Below are positions 56,984 to 64,000 of a DNA stretch of 64,000 bases, piece by piece. A program made the translations under genes and the position numbers. The DNA is from an uncultured Prevotellaceae bacterium. GTDB lineage: Bacteria; Bacteroidota; Bacteroidia; Bacteroidales; Bacteroidaceae. The notes beneath the pieces are model-generated. The model was not told where the DNA came from. It ran no database searches and was given only the letters and a program-made list of their open reading frames with translations. Positions within the stretch are counted from its first letter, which is position 1. Every line of letters begins with the position of its first letter. The stretch spans positions 17,189-81,188 of the forward strand of contig CACYPF010000023.1 of NCBI GenBank assembly GCA_902776195.1. The letters are read 5' to 3'.

Positions 56984-57778
56984 TTACTTCAAAATCTCTT
57001 TGAGCTGTGAATAACTCAGGGTCAGCTCCGTATTGCCCTTGTCACAGGGGGCTATCTCGTAGGGGTTATAGATAAAGGTGATCTCGTCGTCGCCAAGGAT
57101 GAAGTTCTGTGGCGCATAGATATCCATCGTCAAAAGGTAGTCCTTGGTATGTAACTCGTCAAGGGTATTGGTGTCTGTCTGCTTCTTCAGCTCCTCCAGC
57201 AACAGTTCCCGCAGGGTGTACTGATAGCCCTGGACAAAGAGGTCGTCATACGTTATCTGTTTTCCTGTCTTCTCGTCGAAGTTCATGGCGAGCTGCTGTC
57301 GGATGCCATGGGCTCCGCCCTCGTACATATCGAGGTCGATGATATATATCAGACAGTTGTCCTTGCCACGCCTGGTGTCCGTCTCTATCACATATTTATA
57401 TTCATACCACGCCCGTTTCGTCTCGTCGGCGCGATCCTCGCGGTACAGTGGTGCCATGTTCTTCTGATACTCCTTCGTGTAGAAGTTGGCAAACGAGTCG
57501 ACGGCTTGCTGCATCTGCAGACTGTCGTACATGAACAGCCGCTGCTCAATGGCGTTGTTGATGTTACGGGCTCGCTCGTCATCCCCCTTCACATATTTCA
57601 CTTGCAGGTTTACCTGGCACTGAGGTACATTCTCATCATTGGTGATAGCCACCACCTTGGTCGCTGATGCCTCCCCCATATCTATGCTGGAGCCACCGAA
57701 GATGCCTTCCCCGTTGCTGCCCCCGCATGCTGTGAGGAGCACGGCAGTTAGTCCGATCGTCAAACAAATCTTATTCAT
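56984..57778 (-). CDS. DUF3298 (RsiV-like) lipoprotein
   Basis: A 264-residue lipoprotein starting MNKICLTIG with lipobox LLTAC. The N-terminal part is PdaC/DUF4163-like and the C-terminal part is DUF3298 (KTGKQITYDDLFVQGYQ), a pairing also seen outside the membrane in RsiV and in peptidoglycan deacetylase PdaC. It may bind wall material. The start at 57778 is supported by a -7 box ending 8 nt upstream; the frame to 57817 is rejected. It heads the operon with rsmG. Confidence 0.8.
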   Translation of the reverse strand: MNKICLTIGLTAVLLTACGGSNGEGIFGGSSIDMGEASATKVVAITNDENVPQCQVNLQVKYVKGDDERARNINNAIEQRLFMYDSLQMQQAVDSFANFYTKEYQKNMAPLYREDRADETKRAWYEYKYVIETDTRRGKDNCLIYIIDLDMYEGGAHGIRQQLAMNFDEKTGKQITYDDLFVQGYQYTLRELLLEELKKQTDTNTLDELHTKDYLLTMDIYAPQNFILGDDEITFIYNPYEIAPCDKGNTELTLSYSQLKEILK

Positions 57779-57786
57779 ATTGGGTG

Positions 57787-57794
57787 CGAAGGTA
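57787..57794 (-). promoter_or_regulatory. -7-like box of the DUF3298 gene
   Basis: TACCTTCG on the minus strand, 8 nt before the start codon; the same variant is found before the DUF5715 gene. Confidence 0.5.
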
Positions 57795-57842
57795 CGAAGA
57801 ATTTTTGTTAATTCCAAATATTCATCGTCAAATGCTTCCCGT

Positions 57843-57908
57843 TTCGCTGAAGAAATCTGCCGATTCGCTGAAATCGTTAGTATCGTGGTTAAACTTTTCC
57901 TATCTTTG
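57843..57908 (+). promoter_or_regulatory. DUF4890 promoter with two direct repeats
   Basis: TATCTTTG (57901-57908) is preceded by TTCGCTGAA at 57843-57851 and 57864-57872. The repeats are 21 bp apart, two helical turns, and the second ends next to the -33 position, as expected of activator sites. A 69-nt leader follows. Confidence 0.55.
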
Positions 57909-57977
57909 CATCGTCAAACAAATGACTTCGGTCAAGAGATAAGTAACATAAATACAGACATTAAATTAGATTTTAAG

Positions 57978-58481
57978 ATGAAAAAGATTGTATTAACCAT
58001 GGTTGCCCTCCTGTCGATGACAGTGATGCAGGCACAGAACAATGACAAGTGTGAGTGTAAGAAGGGTGCTAAAAAAGAAATGAGAAAGATGACCCCTGAG
58101 ATGATGACGGAGAAGATGACGAAGGAACTCTCTCTCACTGACGCACAGAAGACCAAGGTGCTCGCTCTTAACAAGGAGTATCAGGATGTGCTGAAAGGTC
58201 CGAAGATGGGTGGTCCTCGTCCACAGAAGCCCCAAGCTGACGCAGAGACTGGTGCCACAGAGCAGCGCCCGGAGCGTCCACAGCTTACCGATGCCCAGAA
58301 GGCGGAGATGAAGCAGATGAAGGCTAAGCGTGACGAGTATAACAAGAAACTCAAGAGCATCCTCAATGACGACCAGTACACGAAGTACGAGAAGATGCAG
58401 AAGCGTCACGGTCGTCATGGAGGACGTCACGGTCATGGCGGACCACGCGGTCCCCGTCCGGACATGGAACCGATGGACTAA
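57978..58481 (+). CDS. DUF4890/Spy-like periplasmic protein
   Basis: A 167-residue exported protein: signal peptide ending VMQAQ, then a short Cys-Lys segment (CECKKG), a helical Met/Lys-rich region with two LTxxQ-like motifs (LSLTDAQKTKV and QLTDAQKAEM) as in Spy/CpxP chaperones, and a His/Gly/Arg-rich tail (GRHGGRHGHGG) that may bind metal. A much longer open frame upstream is rejected because it lacks a signal and crosses the promoter. The gene has its own terminator. A role in envelope stress or metal tolerance is inferred. Confidence 0.82.
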   Translation: MKKIVLTMVALLSMTVMQAQNNDKCECKKGAKKEMRKMTPEMMTEKMTKELSLTDAQKTKVLALNKEYQDVLKGPKMGGPRPQKPQADAETGATEQRPERPQLTDAQKAEMKQMKAKRDEYNKKLKSILNDDQYTKYEKMQKRHGRHGGRHGHGGPRGPRPDMEPMD

Positions 58482-58520
58482 AGAAAGAACTTAGGTATTT
58501 TTTAAGGTGAAAAGATTGGG

Positions 58521-58553
58521 AATGTCGTAGATATCTCGTGTATCTGCGACATT
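58521..58553 (+). terminator. Terminator after the DUF4890 gene
   Basis: AATGTCGTAGAT and ATCTGCGACATT form a 12-bp stem (one G-T pair) followed by TTCTTTA. Confidence 0.8.
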
Positions 58554-58582
58554 TTCTTTATGGCTTATCTTTGGAGAACAGA

Positions 58583-59764
58583 TCAGAGTCCCCAAATTTT
58601 TTCCGAGCGGGCGTTGCTCAGCGCTGCCAGCCAGTTGGTAGGTAATGTCGGGTTCTCCATAATCCTTACTGTTTTTTGAAAGTTTGACATAAAGTGAATG
58701 GTATCGTTGAATATCTCTTTGAGTTTCTTATCGATGTCCTTACCACGTAGTCCTCGGGCGAGGATGGTGCCGTCAGGGGCAAAGAGGATGACATGGGGGA
58801 TGCCTTGGATGTTGTAGGCATTGGTGGCAATCTCCTGCGAGTTGATAATTTGCGGATAGGGAACGCCGTCGTCTTTGATGGCTTTCAAAGTGTCTTCGGG
58901 CTTGTCCCATGCGGCGATGCCGATGACCTGCAGACCAAGGTCCTTATATTTGTTGTAGGCTTCGATGATGTTGGGGATCTCCTCACGGCAGGGGCCGCAC
59001 CACGAAGCCCAGAAGTCTGCAAGCACATATTGGCCTCGGCCCACGTAATCACTAAGTCGGGTGGTTTTTCCGATGTACTCTACGGCGAAGTCCACAAAAG
59101 GCTTGCCTACAGAGGGGCTTAATTCGCCTTCTTCAGGGTTCAATATGCTTTCTTTCCATTGCTTTACGATTTCCCACTCTTTGCCCTGTTCGCCTAACAG
59201 GTCAATCCATGAGAGGGAAGTCTGAACGTCCAGGCCAGGAAGAAAGAATTCTAATAGCCAGATACCGATTACGTCATTACCATGATTCAACAGTTCGCAG
59301 CGTATCAGACTGTCAACAAGATGGCAATATTCCGTTTTTGTTATTTCATGCTTATCATATTTGTCATAGATAGTCCATGCAGAGAATTCTACCCGATGAT
59401 ATTCTGATGCAAGAGGGCCGCTTTTCATTCTTGTCTTTCTTTGCTTGATGCTTTCATCCAAGATGGTGGTTCCATTACCAAGAATAAACAACTGACTATT
59501 CATCTGTGGACTGTCATTGTCTGGCTCTTTCACTAACAAGAACATTTCCGCTTTATCTATCATGCCTTCTTTGGGGACAATCTTTCCACCTTTTATTTCC
59601 ACGGAATCAGGCCATCCCACAGTGTACTTGTTGACAAGTAGCATTTTGGCATTTAACGTAGAATCACCGATAGTTCCCTCCAGTCGGTAGTGTACTTGCG
59701 CCTGCCCCGCCATTGCGACGATGGCAAGCAGGATGGTGATGATGATTTTCTTGTTCATATTCAT
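58583..59764 (-). CDS. TlpA-like thiol:disulfide protein (paralogue 3)
   Basis: A 393-residue exported protein with signal peptide (AMAGQAQ), a DUF4369-like N-terminal domain and a C-terminal thioredoxin domain with FWASWCGPC (C256, C259). Such proteins reduce disulfides in the periplasm of Bacteroidota, often for cytochrome or outer-membrane protein maturation. It overlaps the preceding paralogue by 4 nt and is the last of three tandem relatives. A stretch near its 3' end is duplicated at 61972-62037. Confidence 0.86.
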   Translation of the reverse strand: MNMNKKIIITILLAIVAMAGQAQVHYRLEGTIGDSTLNAKMLLVNKYTVGWPDSVEIKGGKIVPKEGMIDKAEMFLLVKEPDNDSPQMNSQLFILGNGTTILDESIKQRKTRMKSGPLASEYHRVEFSAWTIYDKYDKHEITKTEYCHLVDSLIRCELLNHGNDVIGIWLLEFFLPGLDVQTSLSWIDLLGEQGKEWEIVKQWKESILNPEEGELSPSVGKPFVDFAVEYIGKTTRLSDYVGRGQYVLADFWASWCGPCREEIPNIIEAYNKYKDLGLQVIGIAAWDKPEDTLKAIKDDGVPYPQIINSQEIATNAYNIQGIPHVILFAPDGTILARGLRGKDIDKKLKEIFNDTIHFMSNFQKTVRIMENPTLPTNWLAALSNARSEKIWGL

Positions 59765-61704
59765 TTCGTGTTCGTCAATTCCTCAATTTTATTACGCAGT
59801 GCATCCATATCGTATGGCTTGAACTCGCCAGGAAGCATCTTGCCGTTCTGATCAAACAAGATATACGTGGGATAATGTCTAACGCCTAAGTATTTCTCCA
59901 CAGCTGCCTGCTGGCTGAGTGGAAGGTTGTAGTGGACGGAGTGTTCGCCAGCCAATTCATATTCAGCAATGACGCTTGCCCATGCTTTGTCCGATGAGTT
60001 ATTGCAGAGGTAGAGGTAGGTGACGGGCAGGTCGCGGAGTTTCTGGTGAAGCGGTTTTGTGAACTGCTTGAGATTCGCCTTGCAAGGTACGCACCATGTT
60101 CCCCAGATGTCAAGATAGACTATCCTGCCACGATAAGGCTCCAGAATCCAGTCCATAATCTCTTTGCCATCTTTCAGGTCTGCCAAGGGTTCGTTTGGCA
60201 TCAGGCATCCATTGCCTCGTTTCATCTTGGCGGCAAGGTCTGCGAAATATTTGCTCCGCAAAAGGATGCGGTCTCGATAATATGGTGGCATTACCGTTTC
60301 GTCCAGCACTTTTCGAAGTGCGTCAGACAATGGCCCGTGCATCTGTTCTAGCTGCGAGTATATGGCAACCGCCTGTGAGAGTTGCTTCAGTTCCTCTGAC
60401 AAATCAAGGTCTCTCACCCGTGGGATATTCTTCAAGAGTACGCGCTCATTGGGTTCCGTCGACTTGATAATCTGCATCAACGGCGTTCCATTAGCGAACA
60501 TCTGCCTTATCAGAGCATGGAACGGATGGTCAGACAGGAGAGAATCTGGCGTCCCACCGTTGACCTTTGAGCGATAGTCATTCATCGACTGGCTCAGTAT
60601 TGCCAGACTGTCTTTGTCGGCTTGGTTTCTCTCTTCTGCTATATTGATGGCCTCTTCTATAAACTCAAAAGAATAGCCTCCGCTGTTGCGCGGTTTCAAA
60701 AGCTCTGAGGTGTAATTGTCAAGGGTGTATGCGAGATCATCCTGTACAAGTGTATAGGGATGTGCAATGTCCGAGAACACGCTGTCGCGGAGCCATTGCC
60801 AAAGCTGACCGTCATCACTTTTCCTGACATCGGGGCTGTCATACCGACGCTGAACCAAGGAATATGCAGCACCCATCTTCCACTGCCATCGGCTGAGCAG
60901 GCGATAGCGTTTGGAGAGCATCGGGGATGCCTGTTCCGTCGTCATCCATATTTCTTTGACCCGCTCATAGTCTTTCTCTACTGCTTCCATCAATTCAGCG
61001 TCGCTTTTCTTATCAAAGTCACTGCTCTTCACTTTATAGTAGGGCGTGTCATGCGTCAACAGCTCATTCGACAGACGGGAATCGCGCCCCATAACGAAGG
61101 TCTGCCCCGTCTGGCCATCCATGCTGATAAAATAGGTCTCGCCAGGTGTGAGTATCAGTTTTGCCCACAACATTCTGACTACTCCTGTGTTCGCTAATTC
61201 AATGTCCAACTCAAAGCGTCCCAAGCTGTCGCACTCTATAGGCAATTCGTTGTCAAAGATAGTCTGCAATGGATCTGGGATGCTAATACTCACCCTGTCT
61301 TCATGACCTTTGGGTACATTTACAATTCTCCCTCGTAGTGTTACCTTACCGCCAACATTACCGTTATCAAGGAAATCACTCTCGTCTTTCGTGGGATAGT
61401 CGGGCAATGTGCGCTCTGTCAGTTTAGATACGGTGTAATTCTTTTGGCCGATTCTCATACTGCCTTCTTTCAACTTCAGTTTCAGTGCATCTTTTCCACG
61501 TCGAAGCATGTATTCGCCTTTGAGTGTGTCTGCCTTGGCATATTCCCAGATTTCGCAGTTATATACGGCATAATTGTCGAATAGCCCGATGAGCCAGTCG
61601 CCTGTAGCCTCGTTCCTTAGGCAAACATCCTGGCCAGTTCTTACTTGTGCCTGCCCTGTCATTGCAACGACGGCGAGCAGAATGGTGATAATGGTTTGCT
61701 TCAT
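59761..61704 (-). CDS. TlpA-like thiol:disulfide protein (paralogue 2)
   Basis: A 647-residue exported protein: signal peptide (AMTGQAQ), a long beta-rich and helical N-terminal region, and a C-terminal thioredoxin domain with IWGTWCVPC (C538, C541). The loop residue Val in CVPC is seen in other TlpA-like proteins. Its signal peptide and leader (61710-61740) are close copies of those of the interrupted paralogue upstream. It overlaps the next paralogue by 4 nt. Confidence 0.86.
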   Translation of the reverse strand: MKQTIITILLAVVAMTGQAQVRTGQDVCLRNEATGDWLIGLFDNYAVYNCEIWEYAKADTLKGEYMLRRGKDALKLKLKEGSMRIGQKNYTVSKLTERTLPDYPTKDESDFLDNGNVGGKVTLRGRIVNVPKGHEDRVSISIPDPLQTIFDNELPIECDSLGRFELDIELANTGVVRMLWAKLILTPGETYFISMDGQTGQTFVMGRDSRLSNELLTHDTPYYKVKSSDFDKKSDAELMEAVEKDYERVKEIWMTTEQASPMLSKRYRLLSRWQWKMGAAYSLVQRRYDSPDVRKSDDGQLWQWLRDSVFSDIAHPYTLVQDDLAYTLDNYTSELLKPRNSGGYSFEFIEEAINIAEERNQADKDSLAILSQSMNDYRSKVNGGTPDSLLSDHPFHALIRQMFANGTPLMQIIKSTEPNERVLLKNIPRVRDLDLSEELKQLSQAVAIYSQLEQMHGPLSDALRKVLDETVMPPYYRDRILLRSKYFADLAAKMKRGNGCLMPNEPLADLKDGKEIMDWILEPYRGRIVYLDIWGTWCVPCKANLKQFTKPLHQKLRDLPVTYLYLCNNSSDKAWASVIAEYELAGEHSVHYNLPLSQQAAVEKYLGVRHYPTYILFDQNGKMLPGEFKPYDMDALRNKIEELTNTK

Positions 61705-61709
61705 ATTTG

Positions 61710-61740
61710 TTTCGTTTAATTGTTATACCTTTATTATATT
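61710..61740 (-). promoter_or_regulatory. Leader duplicated between two TlpA-like genes
   Basis: These 31 bp match 63538-63568 with three differences (core TATAACAAT and AACGAAA). Both copies lie just before the start codon of a thioredoxin-like paralogue. No -7 box is seen. Confidence 0.5.
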
Positions 61741-61781
61741 TCTCGGGAAAAACTCGTTCAACCCATTTATGTAACATCTGA

Positions 61782-61960
61782 GATTCTTGAAATCCTGCCA
61801 AACCTTGTCCGTTTCCTACTTGGATTCCTGAAATCCGACCAAACAATTATTCTTTCCTGCCTGGATTCCTGAAATCCAATACCATCATGTGTGCCGTCAA
61901 GGTCTGATTCCTGAAATCCGAGGTCGCTAGGTCTGTTTCCTGCTCCGATTCCTGGAATCC
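61782..61960. repeat. Five-unit 41-bp tandem repeat array
   Basis: GATTCCTGAAATCC or a one-base variant starts at 61782, 61823, 61864, 61906 and 61947, giving periods of 41, 41, 42 and 41 bp. Each core has GGATT/AATCC-type inverted arms. The interunit parts are diverged but units 1, 2 and 4 share TTTCCT-C. It fills most of the 358-bp gap between two TlpA-like genes. Confidence 0.75.
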
Positions 61961-61971
61961 GGGGCCTTGTG

Positions 61972-62037
61972 GGGCGTTGCTCAGCGGCATCAGCCAGATG
62001 GGTAGGTAATGACGGGGCGTTGTCCATAATCCTTATG
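61972..62037 (-). pseudogene. Vestige of a TlpA-like 3' end
   Basis: This stretch resembles 58609-58670, the coding 3' end of paralogue 3, at roughly four bases in five (GGCGTTGCTCAGCG, GGTAGGTAATG and CCATAATCCTTA shared). It lies just after the interrupted paralogue and is probably left from tandem duplication. Confidence 0.5.
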
Positions 62038-62062
62038 GATTACGATTCTGGTCATATCGTTG

Positions 62063-63532
62063 TTATTCTATAGAAACATTGCGGATGACGAAGGCACCCT
62101 CGCCGTCGCCTTCCTTGAAGTCGAAGGCTTCGGGAATTGTCTCGAACGGTTCGAAGGTGAGCGTGAAGTCGGTGAAGAACAATTTGCCCATGATGCCTTC
62201 TGTGACTGCAAACGCTTTCTGTTGGGGATAGGTGTTTTCGTCGAGCGTGATGCCGTTTGCGGCGGTCACATTGTGTCGCTTACCGTTGACTTCAAGGTAT
62301 GAATCCTTGGCGATACGGAACCAATTGCCCCCCTGACCGTAATAGCGGAAACTGATGGTGGTGCCGCTGGCATCAGCATCGACTTGCCTTATGGCGAATT
62401 GAAGGTTGGCGGTATTATCTTGCTTAGGACCGTTGATGGCACAAACCAAGCCCATAAACCATCCCACACCATATCCAGCGCTCTTCCAGAGAATGTGCTT
62501 GTCGGGCGAAATCAAGACATAATATGGTATGGCTCTCATATCACAATAGCTGTTCTCGATGTCGCCCTTGCCCATCTTCCCATCGTTCCAGTTTTTCCAG
62601 GCAATACTCTTGCTGAAATTATCCTCTTGCCACGCGGAGCGTTTGTCCTGATTGATGCCGATGATTTCCAACTTCCCTTGCGATTGCTTGTAGGCCGCTC
62701 TCATCTCTGGCTCAGCCATACGGCAGGGACCGCATCCCAGACTCTAGAAGTCGAGCAGCACATATCGGTCAGGCTGCCCCAGCACTTCAGCGAGATGATG
62801 CTTCTGGTCCTGCATGTCGATGAGTTCTGCATCAATGGCCTCTTCGCCTACCTGCAAGATATGTGGCGGATAAACCTGACTGTGTATCAGTGCCAGTTGT
62901 TCTTCAAAACCCTTTGGCGCACGGGCTGCGGTGGATGCCTCCAATTCCTTCAACTGCTCCATATACGGGAAGTCCTTAGGATAGTTTCTTGCCATCATGG
63001 CCACTCCCTCTAACTCTTCGAGCGACGCTGCATCTACCGGCAATGAGGGAAGAACGTCCATGGTCTGTTTTAGGTATTTCATATAGACAGGCCTTTCTTC
63101 GTCCCACGATGCATTGGCAAGACCGAGCCGCAACGTTTCTGCCAGCGTGTCATGACCATATTCCGTAATACGGCTGAGAGTCTGCTGTTCGGGCAGCGGG
63201 CTCTCCACCTTCCACAATGGGTAGAGACAGTCCATACCCGTTACTTTCACGTCCACATTGGGACTCAGCCAAATGGTCATCAGGTGATTGGGGCATCCTT
63301 CTCCCGCAAGGAACAAATAACTCTTCGTGAGTCCCTCCACAGGAATGGTCAGGGTAAAGCGTCCACTCTGTACGGTGTCAGATGCTACGCGCACATTGTC
63401 GATAGAAGATTCTGCGACAGTGCCGTCCTTCAATGCGGGCGAATAACCCGTGATGGTTGCTGTCTTTGTCTGTGCCAGCCCCTCCAGTGTGATAAGGGCA
63501 AACATGATGGTAATGATGTTTTGCTTGTTCAT
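62063..63532 (-). pseudogene. TlpA-like protein gene with an in-frame amber codon (paralogue 1)
   Basis: One frame of about 489 codons encodes a signal peptide (MNKQNIITIM..GLAQ), a DUF4369-like domain and a thioredoxin domain, but TAG at 62744-62746 interrupts it. The codon stands where the Trp of the FW-x-x-x-C-G-P-C active site belongs: LLDF-stop-SLGCGPCRM. TGG to TAG needs one change, and the frame downstream is intact for 227 codons, with a C-terminal domain after the thioredoxin fold. It is either a recent nonsense mutation, a sequencing error or a read-through codon. Confidence 0.85.
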
Positions 63533-63672
63533 AATCATTTCGTTCTATTGTTATACTTTTATTATATTCTACGTTTTCGCGGAAATATCCCGTTCGGGGC
63601 TTTCACGTCATGCTGTAACCGTCTCCGAGAGTTATTCCGAGCCACAAAGTTACAGAAAGTCCCACGAAAAAG

Positions 63673-63705
63673 CCCCCGACAAAACCGAAAATCGGATGCC
63701 GGGGG
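63673..63705 (-). terminator. Terminator of the Crp/Fnr gene
   Basis: CCCCCG (63673-63678) pairs with CGGGGG (63700-63705), with an inner CCGA/TCGG stem; on the minus strand it is followed by CTTTTTCG, about 40 nt after the stop codon. Confidence 0.75.
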
Positions 63706-63746
63706 TGAAACTCTGAAACTAGTTTCAGTGAATTTTTGTAAAAGTG

Positions 63747-64000
63747 CTATTTTTGTGCTCCGAAAGAGATGTTTTTGCGAATTTTGGAAAGCATCTGCGG
63801 GGTGATGCAGAGGAACGAGGCGAGATCCCGCAAGGCAAGATGCTCAACAATGCCGGGACAACGCTGCAGCAGCAACTCATAGCGTTCGCGGGCTGTGGCG
63901 CGGTGGAGGTCGATGTAGCACTGATTGCGCTGCCTTAGCACATGCTCGGCACAGATACTGCGCAACTCCATCTTTTCAGCGTCTTGACGGAAAAAGTCCA
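63747..64000 (-). CDS. C-terminal end of a Crp/Fnr-family regulator (partial)
   Basis: The frame enters from beyond the window edge and ends at TAG 63747-63749. The visible 83 codons hold a winged-helix end: RERYELLLQRCPGIVEHLALRDLASFLCITPQMLSKIRK, with LRDLASFLCITPQMLSKIR forming the recognition helix-turn-helix typical of Bacteroidota Crp/Fnr proteins. The cAMP-like sensor domain is outside the window. Confidence 0.85.
   Translation of the reverse strand, partial: DFFRQDAEKMELRSICAEHVLRQRNQCYIDLHRATARERYELLLQRCPGIVEHLALRDLASFLCITPQMLSKIRKNISFGAQK

Noticed and set aside
57639-57977. N-terminal extension of the DUF4890 gene
   Set aside because: It would cross the divergent gene, both promoters and the direct repeats, and would hide the signal peptide beginning at 57978.
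61782-61960. Possible CRISPR array
   Set aside because: Repeat cores are only about 14 bp, the intervals are partly similar to each other, there are five units and no cas genes nearby.
61767-62027. Minus-strand open frame over the 41-bp repeats
   Set aside because: The period of 41-42 bp shifts frame between units, so a repeated protein is not encoded; the array is treated as a DNA repeat.

Overview
The window looks like a chromosome segment of a Prevotella/Segatella-type member of the order Bacteroidales. The grounds are: genes for gliding-family GldE, pyruvate:ferredoxin oxidoreductase and DUF5112/DUF5113-like kinases; a TonB-dependent receptor; Bacteroidota-type promoters (TTTG, about 19 bp, TAnnTTTG) with almost no Shine-Dalgarno sequences; and moderate GC. 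No rRNA, tRNA or CRISPR array was seen.

Layout. 1-5.5 kb: the end of an unrecognised gene, ssb, gldE, a secreted C11 peptidase, a ZIP metal transporter, and a DUF3307/SatD pair behind three evenly spaced palindromes. 5.5-11.9 kb: an accessory island with gene remnants, a large hairpin, a complete type III restriction-modification system, a 240-bp element with perfect 32-bp inverted ends, and a dispersed repeat. 11.9-20.8 kb: a carboxylesterase, a GH25 lysozyme, and a hexuronate divergon. In that divergon lacI-uxaA-nhaC face kdgK-eda, and together they take altronate through KDG and KDPG to pyruvate and glyceraldehyde-3-phosphate. 20.8-27 kb: a two-module sensor kinase, its response regulator and a membrane protein, then a truncated flavodoxin gene beside its usual DUF2023 partner, and a DUF5715 protein. 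27-32 kb: the threonine operon thrA - iPGM-like homoserine kinase - thrC, in which thrA has lost its normal start. 32-39 kb: two acyl-CoA synthetase paralogues and a four-gene operon (HprK-like kinase, S24/S26 peptidase, PqqD-like protein, ABC exporter) that resembles a peptide-modification system without a visible precursor. 39-44 kb: pyruvate:ferredoxin oxidoreductase and a DUF4143 ATPase. 44-53 kb: a five-gene signalling operon with a receiver-PP2C phosphatase, a coiled-coil/propeller membrane protein, a sensor with a degenerate H box, a canonical soluble kinase and a TonB-dependent receptor. 53-58.5 kb: an ATP-grasp-like protein coupled to a GH43 glycosidase, an MBL hydrolase, rsmG, a DUF3298 lipoprotein and a Spy-like DUF4890 protein. 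58.5-64 kb: three thioredoxin-fold lipid/periplasm-type proteins in tandem, one interrupted by an amber codon in its active-site motif, a 41-bp repeat array, and the end of a Crp/Fnr regulator.

The strongest leads are the HprK/PqqD/S24/ABC operon, the phosphatase-kinase-receptor operon, the SatD operator array, the lesions in thrA, the flavodoxin gene and a tlpA-like gene, and several unexplained repeat elements. Promoters in four places put the start codon only 7-8 nt after the -7 box, which suggests leaderless mRNAs.
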